Assembly: GCF_018638295.1 (NCBI RefSeq)
Contig: NZ_JABTTS010000045.1
Coordinates: 1 to 34,729, forward strand
Direction: 5' to 3'
DNA: 34,729 nucleotides
DNA from: Streptomyces sp. CHD11
GTDB taxonomy: Bacteria; Actinomycetota; Actinomycetes; Streptomycetales; Streptomycetaceae
The notes under the pieces are model-generated. The model had not been told where the DNA came from, did not search any database, and saw nothing but the letters and a program-made list of their open reading frames with translations. Positions within the stretch are counted from its first letter, which is position 1. Each line of letters starts with the position of its first letter. Position numbers and translations under genes: made by a program. Shown here one piece after another: positions 24,827-33,185 of the stretch.

Positions 24827-26927
24827 GCGATGCCTCCCCGTCCCTCTGCGCGCCTCGCGCCGCGCCGTCGCCGCCGGGCCCCTCGCCGGTGTCCCGCTCC
24901 GGTTCCCGCGCGGCCGTGCCGTCGTCCCCGCCGTGCGGCGGGCCCTGCTCGCCCGGCGCCCCGGGCGTCATGCGTGTACTGCCGGACCGTGCCACCACGC
25001 GTGCGCCGCTGCCGGGCAGGGCGGTGGGGTCGGCCGTGGGGGGCGCGGACGCGGACGGCAGTGCGAACGGGTCCCGGCCCGTCCCGTCGGCGCCCGGCTG
25101 CCGCACCGGCACCGTGGCGCTCTTCCCGCCGTCGCCGCGCGGCAGGCCCGCGTCGTCGAGCCCGCGATTGCGCCGCGAGTCCTTGGGCTCCAGGGGTATC
25201 GGTGATCCCCTGAGCGGTTCGTCCGCGGTCCGGGGCAGCGTCAGCCGGAACTGCGAACCGCCGCCCGGCTCGCCCCAGGCCTGGAGCCAGCCACCGTGCA
25301 GCCGCGCGTCCTCCAGAGCGATGGACAGTCCAAGGCCCGTACCGCCGGTGGTGCGCGCGCGGGCCGGGTCGGCCCGCCAGAAGCGGCTGAAGACCCGGGT
25401 CGCCTCACCGGGCTTGAGTCCCACCCCGTAGTCGCGCACCGCCACCGCCACCGCGCCTCCGGCCGCGGCGAGCCGGACGACGACGTCCCTGCCCTCGCCG
25501 TGCTCCACCGCGTTGACCACGAGGTTGCGCAGGACGCGCTCCACGCGTCGCGCGTCGGCCTCGGCGACGACGGGCTGCTGGTCGCCGGTGATCCGGATCA
25601 CCGTCCCCTTGCGCTCGGCGAGCGGCTCCGCCCCGCCGACCACCCGCCGTACGACCTCGCGCAGATCTATCGGCTCCGCCTCCAGCGCCGCCGCGCCCGC
25701 GTCGAAGCGGCTGATCTCGAGGAGGTCCGCGAGCAGCGACTCGAACCGGTCCAGCTGGTCGGCGAGGAGCTCGGCCGACCGCGCGGTGACCGGATCGAAG
25801 TCCACCCGAGCCTCGTGGATGATGTCCGCCGCCATCCGTACCGTCGTCAGCGGTGTGCGCAGTTCGTGCGACACGTCCGACACGAACCGGCGCTGCATCC
25901 GCGACAGGTCCTCCAGCTGGCTGATCTTCAGCTGAAGGTTCTGTGCCATCTTGTTGAAGGCCTCGCCGAGCCGCGCGATGTCGTCCTCGCCGGTGACCTT
26001 CATCCGTTCCTGGAGCCGCCCGGCGGACAGCCGCTCGGCGATCCCGGCCGCCATCCGCACCGGGGTGACGACCTGGCGCACCACGAGCCAGGCGATCGCG
26101 CCGAGGAGTACGACGACGAACAGCCCGGCGGTCGCGAGCGTGCCCTTGACCAGGCTCAGCGACTTCTCCTCCTGGGTGAGCGGGAAGAGGTAGTACAGCT
26201 GGTACGGGTCGCCGTTGGGGTCGTTGATCTGCTTGCCGATGACCAGGGCGGGCTGCGACTCCTTGTCGGAGTCGTAGACGACGCGCGTGTAGCTCTGTGC
26301 CGCCGCCACACTGCTGTCGATCCGCTCGCGCAGCGCCGCGGGCACACTGGCCGTCGGATTGACCTGACCGGAGGCGCGCGGTCCACGCCCGCTGCCGCTC
26401 TCGTCGCCGGCGGGCAGGGTCACCACGTCGAAGGCGCCCTGACCACCGCTGGAGAGCGATTCGACGAGGTCGCTCATCCACTGGATGACGCTCTGCGAGG
26501 GCCCGCCGTCCGTCGCGGTCTCCGCGTCGCCCGTGACGCTGACGTCCTCCTCGGCCTGCTGTCTGGCCACCGCGAACCCGCCGGTGGCCTGGCTCTGGGA
26601 GGCCTTGACCTTGGCGTCCAGCAGACCGTTGCGGACCTGCCCGATGACGACGAAGCCCAGCAGCAGGACGACGCCCAGCGACATCAGCAGTGTGGTGGCG
26701 ACGACCTTGAGCTGGATGTTGCGCCGCCACAGCCGCATGACGGGCAGCAGCGGCCGGCGCACCCATCGCATGAACAGCCGGATGACCGGACTGCCCTGGA
26801 CACCGCCCTGCAGCAGGCCACCCTCGAGAATCCGCGTGCGGCGGGAGCCCGGGGTCTTCCGGCCGACAGGCCGCTCCGGACGGCCCCCGGACCGGCCGGG
26901 CGCCGAAGCGGCACTGTCACCGGACAT
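24816..26927 (-). CDS. mtrB: Two-component sensor histidine kinase MtrB
   Basis: This 703-residue membrane kinase phosphorylates MtrA. Two membrane segments bracket the extracytoplasmic sensor: VVATTLLMSLGVVLLLGFVV (about 74-93) and GLFVVVLLGAIAWLVV (about 268-283). A HAMP linker follows (TPVRMAAGIAERLSAGRLQE). The HisKA site is DVSHELRTPLTTVRMAADII, with His354 as phospho-acceptor. The ATPase has the N-box RNLVVNAVEHGEG and G-boxes DYGVGLKPG and TGGTGLGLSIALEDARLHGG. The sensor domain is about 170 residues. The C-terminal 140 residues are Pro/Gly/Asp-rich and probably disordered. The ATG at 26927 lies 1 nt after the mtrA stop; an earlier in-frame start would run inside mtrA. It is co-transcribed with mtrA and lpqB. 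Confidence 0.96.
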   Translation of the reverse strand: MSGDSAASAPGRSGGRPERPVGRKTPGSRRTRILEGGLLQGGVQGSPVIRLFMRWVRRPLLPVMRLWRRNIQLKVVATTLLMSLGVVLLLGFVVIGQVRNGLLDAKVKASQSQATGGFAVARQQAEEDVSVTGDAETATDGGPSQSVIQWMSDLVESLSSGGQGAFDVVTLPAGDESGSGRGPRASGQVNPTASVPAALRERIDSSVAAAQSYTRVVYDSDKESQPALVIGKQINDPNGDPYQLYYLFPLTQEEKSLSLVKGTLATAGLFVVVLLGAIAWLVVRQVVTPVRMAAGIAERLSAGRLQERMKVTGEDDIARLGEAFNKMAQNLQLKISQLEDLSRMQRRFVSDVSHELRTPLTTVRMAADIIHEARVDFDPVTARSAELLADQLDRFESLLADLLEISRFDAGAAALEAEPIDLREVVRRVVGGAEPLAERKGTVIRITGDQQPVVAEADARRVERVLRNLVVNAVEHGEGRDVVVRLAAAGGAVAVAVRDYGVGLKPGEATRVFSRFWRADPARARTTGGTGLGLSIALEDARLHGGWLQAWGEPGGGSQFRLTLPRTADEPLRGSPIPLEPKDSRRNRGLDDAGLPRGDGGKSATVPVRQPGADGTGRDPFALPSASAPPTADPTALPGSGARVVARSGSTRMTPGAPGEQGPPHGGDDGTAAREPERDTGEGPGGDGAARGAQRDGEASRGR

Positions 26928-26928
26928 G

Positions 26929-27618
26929 TCAGCTCGGTCCTGCCTTGTACCCGACGCCACGGACGGTCACCACGATCTCCGGCTTCTCCGGATCCTTCTC
27001 GACCTTGGAGCGCAGCCGCTGGACGTGCACGTTCACCAGCCGGGTGTCCGCCGCGTGCCGGTAGCCCCAGACCTGTTCCAGCAGCACCTCACGGGTGAAC
27101 ACCTGCCACGGCTTGCGGGCGAGCGCGACCAGCAGGTCGAACTCCAGCGGCGTCAGGGCGATGGACTGCCCGTCCCGCTTCACGGAGTGCCCGGCCACGT
27201 CGATCACCAGATCGCCTATGGCGAGCTGCTCCGGCGCGGGCTCCTCCGACCTGCGCAGCCGCGCCCGGATCCGGGCCACCAGCTCCTTCGGCTTGAACGG
27301 CTTGACGATGTAGTCGTCGGCCCCCGACTCGAGACCCACCACCACGTCGACGGTGTCGCTCTTCGCCGTGAGCATCACGATCGGCACCCCGGACTCCGCC
27401 CTGATCAGGCGGCACACCTCGATGCCGTCCCGTCCGGGCAGCATCAGGTCCAGCAGTACAAGATCGGGTTTGGTCTCGCGGAAGGCGGCCAGCGCCTTGT
27501 CGCCGTCGGCTACGAAAGACGGCTCAAAACCTTCACCGCGCAGCACGATGCCGAGCATCTCGGCCAGTGCGCTGTCGTCGTCGACGACAAGGACTCGTCC
27601 CTTCATAAACGACATCAT
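26929..27618 (-). CDS. mtrA: Response regulator MtrA (OmpR family)
   Basis: This 229-residue DNA-binding regulator is phosphorylated by MtrB. The receiver has VLVVDDDSALAEMLG, phospho-acceptor Asp57 (LVLLDLMLPGRDG, counting from the first Met) and conserved MLTAKS and DDYIVKPF. The winged-helix effector includes IALTPLEFDLLVALARKPWQ, VLLEQVWGYRHAADTRLVNV and the wing VVTVRGVGYKAG. It is nearly identical to Streptomyces MtrA as I remember it, a regulator of development, cell division and metabolism. Three Met codons (27618, 27615, 27606) are possible starts. None has a clear Shine-Dalgarno, because only 4 nt separate 27618 from the mtnA stop, so coupling to mtnA is likely. A direct repeat at 27622-27638 may be an MtrA-type operator. 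Confidence 0.97.
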   Translation of the reverse strand: MMSFMKGRVLVVDDDSALAEMLGIVLRGEGFEPSFVADGDKALAAFRETKPDLVLLDLMLPGRDGIEVCRLIRAESGVPIVMLTAKSDTVDVVVGLESGADDYIVKPFKPKELVARIRARLRRSEEPAPEQLAIGDLVIDVAGHSVKRDGQSIALTPLEFDLLVALARKPWQVFTREVLLEQVWGYRHAADTRLVNVHVQRLRSKVEKDPEKPEIVVTVRGVGYKAGPS

Positions 27619-27621
27619 CCC

Positions 27622-27638
27622 ATTAACTAAGAGTTACC
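27622..27638. promoter_or_regulatory. Candidate OmpR-type operator overlapping the mtnA-mtrA junction
   Basis: ATTAAC (27622-27627) and GTTACC (27633-27638) form an imperfect direct repeat with an 11-bp period, the spacing typical of OmpR-family half sites such as MtrA or GlnR boxes (GTnAC-like). It spans the mtnA stop codon and lies 4 nt before the mtrA start, an unusual place for an activator but suitable for autorepression. The match is short and could be chance. Confidence 0.25.
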
Positions 27639-28771
27639 TGGCGCGGCCCCGCGCACAGAGCGGCCAGGGCCTCGTTCGTCACGGGTGAGACAACGCCATC
27701 CTCGGTCACGATCGCCGTCACCAGCTCCGGCGGTGTCACGTCGAACGCCGGGTTGTACGCCTGGGTCCCCAGGGGTGCCACCGGAATCCCGCCTCCCGCT
27801 TCAGTCCCGGCCACCGGCACCTGCGGTGCTGTGACCTCTGTCACCTCATGGCCGGGGCGCTGCTCCACCTCGATGGACGCCCCGTCCGGCGTCTCCGGAT
27901 CCACTGTCGTCACCGGTGCCACCACGATGAACGGCACATGGTGATACCGCGCGAGCACCGCGAGCGGATAGCTCCCCACCTTGTTCGCCACCGAACCGTC
28001 GGCCGCGATGCGGTCCGCCCCGACGAGCACCGCGTCCACCTCACCCGCCGCGAACAGCGATCCCGCCGCGTTGTCGGTGAGCAAGGTGTACGCCATGCCG
28101 CTGCGGGCCGCCTCGTATGCCGTCAGGCGAGCACCTTGCAGCAACGGACGCGTTTCGTCCACCCACAGCCGCCGCAGCCGCCCCACGCGGTGCGCCGCCA
28201 GCGCCACCGCGAACGCCGTTCCCTCGCCGCCCGAGACCAGCGAACCCGTGTTGCAGTGCGTGAGAATCCGGTGCATGCCACCGGGCAGCAGCTCGTCGAG
28301 CAGCGCCAGCCCGCGCTCGGCCATCCGTGCGCTGGCCTCGGCGTCCTCCCGGTGCAGCTGCCGCGCGGCGGCCAGCGCGGCCCCGGCCGCCTGCCGGGAG
28401 TCCCCGCCCCTGGCGAGTACCGCCCGATGGGCGGCGTGCGCCCGGCGCACGCCGCCGGCCAGGTTCACCGCGGTGGGCCGGGCGCTCTCCAGCGCCGCCG
28501 CCGCGTCGTCCACGTCGAAGCCCCGTACCGCCGCGAGCGCGACCCCGTAGGCGCCCGCGATGCCCAGCAGGGGAGCACCCCGCACGGCGAGCGAACGGAT
28601 CGCCTCCACCAGCGCGGACGCGTCCGTACAGACGAGTTCGACCTCCTCGGCCGGCAGCCTCGTCTGGTCGAGCAGGACCAGGACGGGACCTTCGGGGGGT
28701 TCTTCCCAGCGCAGTGCCGGGATCCCGGTCGGCCGCAAGGTGTCGCCACTGTGTGCGTACTGATCAGCCAT
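27623..28771 (-). CDS. mtnA: S-methyl-5-thioribose-1-phosphate isomerase
   Basis: This 382-residue enzyme isomerises methylthioribose-1-phosphate to methylthioribulose-1-phosphate in the methionine salvage pathway. It resembles the eIF2B-alpha fold. Visible motifs are IRSLAVRGAPLLGIAGAYGV (about residues 62-81), HCNTGSLVSGGEGTA with the catalytic Cys of CNTG (about 168), RPLLQGARLTAYEAARSGMA, and the substrate/acid-base Asp in VLVGADRIAADGSVANKVGS (about 255-274). The end, EALAALCAGPR, follows a segment with YNPAFDVTPPELVTAIVTED. A stretch at about 305-350 (EVTAPQVPVAGTEAGGGIPV) looks like a lineage-specific loop. The ATG at 28771 is preferred over the longer open frame, which is basic and low-complexity. 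Its stop is 4 nt from mtrA, so it heads the mtrAB-lpqB transcript or feeds into it. Confidence 0.93.
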   Translation of the reverse strand: MADQYAHSGDTLRPTGIPALRWEEPPEGPVLVLLDQTRLPAEEVELVCTDASALVEAIRSLAVRGAPLLGIAGAYGVALAAVRGFDVDDAAAALESARPTAVNLAGGVRRAHAAHRAVLARGGDSRQAAGAALAAARQLHREDAEASARMAERGLALLDELLPGGMHRILTHCNTGSLVSGGEGTAFAVALAAHRVGRLRRLWVDETRPLLQGARLTAYEAARSGMAYTLLTDNAAGSLFAAGEVDAVLVGADRIAADGSVANKVGSYPLAVLARYHHVPFIVVAPVTTVDPETPDGASIEVEQRPGHEVTEVTAPQVPVAGTEAGGGIPVAPLGTQAYNPAFDVTPPELVTAIVTEDGVVSPVTNEALAALCAGPRQVTLS

Positions 28772-28911
28772 GCGGCCAGTCTGCCCCCTCTGACGCCGAC
28801 TATCGAAGGCACGCAGCCCGCACCTCGCCAGGTCCGCCGGTGACCACCCCATGGCACGATGGCTGCCAAGCTGCCGCCGCGACCGCGGACGGGCACCGTG
28901 AAGGAGCGACG

Positions 28912-30243
28912 ATGAACGACACTCCGGGCTGGGCCTCGCCCGGATCCGCCCCGTCCGAGGGGCGGGGACCCGAGCCGTCCGGACCTGCCGGGCCCACCGG
29001 CCGCCCGGACCCCGAGCAGCCCGCGGACCCGTCCCGTCAGCCGGGCCGGGCCCCACAGGAGCCGGGCGTGAAGTGGTCCGAGGAGCAGCCGCCGGCCGGC
29101 CAGTGGTCCTCGCCCACCGGCTCCGCGGGCCCCGGCGGAACTCCGCCGCCCCCGCCCGGCCCTGGCTGGGGCACACCGCCCCCCGGCGGCCCCGGCGGCG
29201 GACCGGGCGGCCCCGGGGCCCCCGGAGGCGGCTGGGGCAGCGGCTGGGGCGGACCGCCGCCCGCGGCCAAGCCCGGCGTCATCCCGCTCCGGCCGCTCGG
29301 TGTCGGCGAGATCCTCGACGGCGCCGTCTCCACCATGCGCACCTACTGGCGCACGGTCCTCGGCATCTCGCTCACCGTCGCCGTCCTCACCGAGATCGTC
29401 GTCGTCCTGCTCCAGGGCCTCGTCCTGGACAACGCGAGTACCGAGGCCCTCAACGACCCCAGCGCCACCCTCGGTGAACTGACCGACGCCATGGGCGACG
29501 CCCTGCTCAACTCCGGCGTGATCTTCCTCATCACCCTGGTCGGCACGGTCGCCGCCACCGCCCTGCTCACCACCGTCACCAGCCGCGCGGTACTCGGAAA
29601 ACCGGTCACCACCGGCGAGGCCTGGCGCGACGCCCACCCCCAGATCGTCAAACTGTTCGGCCTGATCTGCCTGCTGCTGCTCATCACCGCCGGTGTCGTC
29701 ACCGTGGGCGCCCTGCCCGGACTCCTCGTGACCGTGGCGGCCGGCAGCGAGGTGGGCGTGGGCCTCACCGTCCTCGGCCTCATCGGCGCCGGTGTGGTCG
29801 CCCTCTGGCTGATGATCCGCTTCTCGCTGGCCTCGCCCACCCTGATGCTGGAGAAGCAGGGCATCCGGAAGGCGATGAGCCGCTCCGCCAAGCTGGTCCG
29901 CGGCTCGTGGTGGCGGGTCTTCGGCATCCAGCTCCTCGCGACGGTCATCGCGAACGTCGTCGCGTCGATCATCGTCATCCCGTTCACCTTCCTCGCCTCG
30001 GCCCTCAGCGGGGACGGCGTCACCGGCTTCCTCAACAGCGCCGGCGGCGACATCGGCTGGACGTTCCTCATCATCAGCGGCATCGGCTCGGTCATCGGCG
30101 CCATGATCACGTTCCCGATCACCGCCGGCGTCACCGTGCTGCTCTACATCGACCAGCGCATCCGCCGCGAGGCCCTCGACCTCGACCTGACCCGCGCCGC
30201 AGGCGTCCGGCACCACGGCCCCGGCGCCGTCCCGGGGAGCTGA
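28912..30243 (+). CDS. Multi-pass membrane protein with Pro/Gly-rich cytoplasmic N-terminus (DUF7847-like)
   Basis: This 443-residue protein has residues 1 to about 118 rich in Pro and Gly (for example GGPGGGPGGPGAPGGGWGSG) and surely disordered. The motif VIPLRPLGVGEILDGAVSTM (about 123-142) follows, a hallmark of a family of actinobacterial membrane proteins distantly related to the membrane domain of glycerophosphodiester phosphodiesterases. About six hydrophobic segments follow: near 146-170, 202-222, 248-275, 282-303, 337-363 and 383-403. An amphipathic stretch, KQGIRKAMSRSAKLVRGSWW, lies between the fourth and fifth. No catalytic domain is present, so enzymatic activity is not expected. 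AAGGAG lies 5 nt before the ATG. It leads a five-gene operon ending with MoxR and DUF58 genes. Confidence 0.8.
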   Translation: MNDTPGWASPGSAPSEGRGPEPSGPAGPTGRPDPEQPADPSRQPGRAPQEPGVKWSEEQPPAGQWSSPTGSAGPGGTPPPPPGPGWGTPPPGGPGGGPGGPGAPGGGWGSGWGGPPPAAKPGVIPLRPLGVGEILDGAVSTMRTYWRTVLGISLTVAVLTEIVVVLLQGLVLDNASTEALNDPSATLGELTDAMGDALLNSGVIFLITLVGTVAATALLTTVTSRAVLGKPVTTGEAWRDAHPQIVKLFGLICLLLLITAGVVTVGALPGLLVTVAAGSEVGVGLTVLGLIGAGVVALWLMIRFSLASPTLMLEKQGIRKAMSRSAKLVRGSWWRVFGIQLLATVIANVVASIIVIPFTFLASALSGDGVTGFLNSAGGDIGWTFLIISGIGSVIGAMITFPITAGVTVLLYIDQRIRREALDLDLTRAAGVRHHGPGAVPGS

Positions 30244-30247
30244 TGCG

Positions 30248-31003
30248 GTGACCGCCACGGGGGGAGTTCTCAGCTACGCAACGGCGCGGCCCGCGGCCGC
30301 CGACACGGCCGTACGTCTGCTGCTGCGCGGCGACGACGAGCCGCCCGTCACCGTCCCGCGTGATCCCGCACGGGAAGCGGCCCGGCGCGAGCTGTCCAAG
30401 AGCATGTACCACGAGAACGACCCCAGCTGGTACCAGCGAGCCCTCGATGCCTTCTGGGACTGGGTCGGGACACTGTTCGGCGCCGCCTCCACCGCGACCC
30501 CGGGCGGCGCACTCGGCCTGATCGTCATCGTGGCCGCCGCGATCGCCGTCCTGGCCGCCCTGTGGTGGCGGCTGGGCACCCCGCGACGCCGGCCGGTATC
30601 CGCACCGGCCCTGTTCGACGACCGCCCGCGCAGCGCCGCCGAACACCGCGCGGCCGCCGAGGCACACGCCGCCCAGGGCCACTGGAACAGAGCCGTCCAG
30701 GAACGCATGCGGGCCATCGTGCGCGCCCTCGAGGAGCGCGCCCTGCTCGACATCCACCCCGGCCGCACCGCCGACGAGGCCGCCGCCGAAGCCGGCCGCG
30801 TCCTGCCCGCCCACACCGACCGGCTGCGCACCGCCGCCCGCGCCTTCGACGACGTGACCTACGGCGGCAGGACCGCGACGGAGGAGTCGTACCGGCAGAT
30901 CGCCGGACTCGACCGCGACCTGGGACGCGCCACACCACAGCTCGCGGGCGCCGGCCGCACCGGGAGCACGGACACCGACACCCGCCGGGGGGCCACAGGA
31001 TGA
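30248..31003 (+). CDS. DUF4129 domain membrane protein
   Basis: This 251-residue protein has one clear membrane segment (ALGLIVIVAAAIAVLAALWW, about residues 88-107). An extracytoplasmic N-terminal part with DPAREAARRELSKSMYHEND (about 38-57) precedes it, and a cytoplasmic DUF4129 domain follows (about 125-215: EAHAAQGHWNRAVQERMRAI, GRTADEAAAEAGRVLP, AFDDVTYGGRTATEESY). DUF4129 also forms the C-terminus of some transglutaminase-like proteins next to MoxR/DUF58 genes, so the association is recurrent. The GTG at 30248 is chosen because GGGGAG lies 8 nt upstream. An ATG at 30243 would give only Met-Arg before a stop. It overlaps the next gene by 4 nt. Function is unknown. Confidence 0.82.
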   Translation: MTATGGVLSYATARPAAADTAVRLLLRGDDEPPVTVPRDPAREAARRELSKSMYHENDPSWYQRALDAFWDWVGTLFGAASTATPGGALGLIVIVAAAIAVLAALWWRLGTPRRRPVSAPALFDDRPRSAAEHRAAAEAHAAQGHWNRAVQERMRAIVRALEERALLDIHPGRTADEAAAEAGRVLPAHTDRLRTAARAFDDVTYGGRTATEESYRQIAGLDRDLGRATPQLAGAGRTGSTDTDTRRGATG

Positions 31004-32196
31004 CGACCGAGGTCACGCCCCCGTCCACCTCGGCCTCGCCCACCGCCCGCCAGGTGTGGACCCGCAGCCGGGGCATCGCCCTCGCGCTGGTACTGCTCCT
31101 CGCCGGGGCCGTCGCGATCGCCGTGGTCCGCTCCGACGCCCGCCACGGCGAACTCGACCCGCGCTCCGCCGACGCGTACGGCAGCCGCGCCGTCGCCGAA
31201 CTGCTGGCCGACCGCGGCGTGCAGACCGAAGTGGTCACCACACTCGACGAGGCCGCCGGCGCGACCGGCCCCGACACCACTCTCCTGGTGGCCGTCCCCG
31301 ACCTGCTGACCCCCGGTCAGCAGACCAGGCTGCACTCCGCCTTCGCCGGGTCCGGCGGCCGCACCGTCCTGGTCTCCTCAGGCAGCTCCTCCGTGGAACG
31401 CCTCGCTCCCGGCGTCACCGCCGACCCCGCCACCAGCTTCGGCTCCACCCTCTCCCCCGACTGCGCCCTGCCCGCCGCCCGCCGCGCGGGCACCGCCGAC
31501 ACGGGCGGCATCCGCTACACCACCACCCATCTCACCGCCGACGAGTGCTACCCCAGCGAGCGCCTGTCCACCCTGCTGCGCCTGCCCGCCCCCTCCGGAG
31601 AAGGCGACACCGTCGTCCTCGGCGCGCCCGACATCCTCCTCAACAACCGCCTGGACCAGCACGGCAACGCCTCACTCGCCCTGCAACTGCTCGGCTCCCG
31701 CCCGCACCTGGTCTGGTACCTCCCCTCGCTCGCCGACGCCTCCGCCGCCCCCGAGGAGGGCGAGCGCGGCTTCTTCGACCTGCTCCCCTCCGGCTGGCTC
31801 TGGGGCACCCTGCAACTCTTCGTCGCGGCGGCCCTGGCCGCCCTGTGGCGGACACGCCGGCTCGGCCCGCTGGTCGCCGAGAGACTCCCCGTCGCGATCC
31901 GCGCCTCCGAGACCGCCGAAGGACGCGCCCGCCTCTACCGCAAGGCGAACGCCCGCGACCGCGCGGCCACCGCTCTGCGCACCACCACACGCACCCGCCT
32001 CGCCCCCCTCGTGGGCGTCCCGGCCTCCCAGGCCCAGGCGCCCGAGGCCCTGCTCCCCGCACTCTCCGCTCACCTCCAGGGCGACGGACCCTCCCTGCAC
32101 GCCCTCCTCTTCGGACCACCCCCCGGCGACGACACCGCACTCATCCGGCTCGCCGACCAACTCGACGCCCTCGAAAGAGAGGTACGCCGTCCATGA
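31000..32196 (+). CDS. DUF4350 domain membrane protein
   Basis: This 398-residue protein has an N-terminal membrane anchor (GIALALVLLLAGAVAIAVV, about residues 25-43). An extracytoplasmic DUF4350 domain (about 55-225) follows, starting at GELDPRSADAYGSRAVAELL and containing TTLLVAVPDLLTPGQQTRLH and GRTVLVSSGSSSVERLAPG. This is a Rossmann-like arrangement related to GATase1-like folds. A second membrane segment near 268-285 (GTLQLFVAAALAALW) brings a cytoplasmic tail with RLGPLVAERLPVAIRASETA and YRKANARDRAATAL. The ATG at 31000 overlaps the previous stop (ATGA), and the 3' end overlaps moxR in the same way. DUF4350 proteins recur beside MoxR ATPases in actinobacteria. No activity has been shown that I know of. 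Confidence 0.82.
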   Translation: MTTEVTPPSTSASPTARQVWTRSRGIALALVLLLAGAVAIAVVRSDARHGELDPRSADAYGSRAVAELLADRGVQTEVVTTLDEAAGATGPDTTLLVAVPDLLTPGQQTRLHSAFAGSGGRTVLVSSGSSSVERLAPGVTADPATSFGSTLSPDCALPAARRAGTADTGGIRYTTTHLTADECYPSERLSTLLRLPAPSGEGDTVVLGAPDILLNNRLDQHGNASLALQLLGSRPHLVWYLPSLADASAAPEEGERGFFDLLPSGWLWGTLQLFVAAALAALWRTRRLGPLVAERLPVAIRASETAEGRARLYRKANARDRAATALRTTTRTRLAPLVGVPASQAQAPEALLPALSAHLQGDGPSLHALLFGPPPGDDTALIRLADQLDALEREVRRP

Positions 32197-33185
32197 TGGA
32201 CCCGACCACTGACAACGCCGCGCACACCGGGGACCCGGCCGCCGCCCGGGCCTCCCTGGAGGCCCTGCGTGCCGAGATCGCCAAGGCCGTGGTCGGCCAG
32301 GACTCCGCGGTGACCGGCCTCGTCGTCGCCCTGCTCTGCCGCGGCCACGTCCTCCTCGAGGGCGTACCCGGCGTCGCCAAGACCCTCCTCGTCCGCGCCC
32401 TCGCCGCCACCCTCGAACTCGACACCAAACGCGTCCAGTTCACCCCCGACCTGATGCCGAGCGACATCACCGGCTCCCTGGTCTACGACGCCCGTACCGC
32501 CGAGTTCTCCTTCCAGCCGGGCCCGGTCTTCACCAACCTCCTCCTCGCGGACGAGATCAACCGCACGCCCCCGAAGACCCAGTCGTCCCTGCTGGAGGCC
32601 ATGGAGGAGCGCCAGGTCACCGTCGACGGCACCCCCCGTCCCCTGCCGGACCCGTTCCTGGTGGCCGCGACCCAGAACCCCGTCGAGTACGAGGGCACCT
32701 ACCCTCTCCCCGAGGCCCAGCTCGACCGCTTCCTCCTCAAGCTCACCATCCCCCTGCCCTCCCGCCAGGACGAGATCGACGTCCTCACCCGGCACGCCGG
32801 GGGATTCGACCCGCGCGACCTGCGCGCCGCCGGCGTACGCCCCGTCGCCAACGCCGCCGACCTGGAAGCCGCCCGACGCGCGGTCGCGGCGACCACGGTC
32901 TCCGCCGAGATCACCGCCTACGTGGTCGACATCTGCCGCGCCACCCGCGAATCGCCGTCCCTCACCCTGGGCGTCTCCCCGCGGGGCGCCACGGCGCTGC
33001 TCTCCACCGCCCGCGCCTGGGCCTGGCTGACCGGCCGCGACTACGTCACCCCCGACGACGTGAAGGCACTCGCCCTGCCCACGCTCCGCCACCGGGTGCA
33101 GCTCCGCCCGGAGGCCGAGATGGAGGGCGTCACGACCGACTCGGTCATCAACGCGATCCTCGCCCACGTTCCCGTCCCCCGCTGA
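32193..33185 (+). CDS. moxR: MoxR-family AAA+ ATPase
   Basis: This 330-residue MoxR-type AAA+ protein belongs to chaperone-like ATPases that work with von Willebrand A or DUF58 proteins to mature or assemble target complexes. Visible motifs are Walker A GVPGVAKT (residues 57-64), pore-loop region RVQFTPDLMPSDITGS, Walker B NLLLADEINRTPPKTQ (about 113-128), sensor 1 FLVAATQNPVEYEGTYPLPE and arginine finger region EAQLDRFLLKL. The lid includes LGVSPRGATALLSTARAWAW and DVKALALPTLRHRV. The ATG at 32193 overlaps the DUF4350 stop; the adjacent ATG at 32196 is equally possible. The DUF58 gene follows with a 1-nt overlap. The membrane partners in the same operon make an envelope-associated job likely. 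The client is unknown. Confidence 0.93.
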   Translation: MMDPTTDNAAHTGDPAAARASLEALRAEIAKAVVGQDSAVTGLVVALLCRGHVLLEGVPGVAKTLLVRALAATLELDTKRVQFTPDLMPSDITGSLVYDARTAEFSFQPGPVFTNLLLADEINRTPPKTQSSLLEAMEERQVTVDGTPRPLPDPFLVAATQNPVEYEGTYPLPEAQLDRFLLKLTIPLPSRQDEIDVLTRHAGGFDPRDLRAAGVRPVANAADLEAARRAVAATTVSAEITAYVVDICRATRESPSLTLGVSPRGATALLSTARAWAWLTGRDYVTPDDVKALALPTLRHRVQLRPEAEMEGVTTDSVINAILAHVPVPR

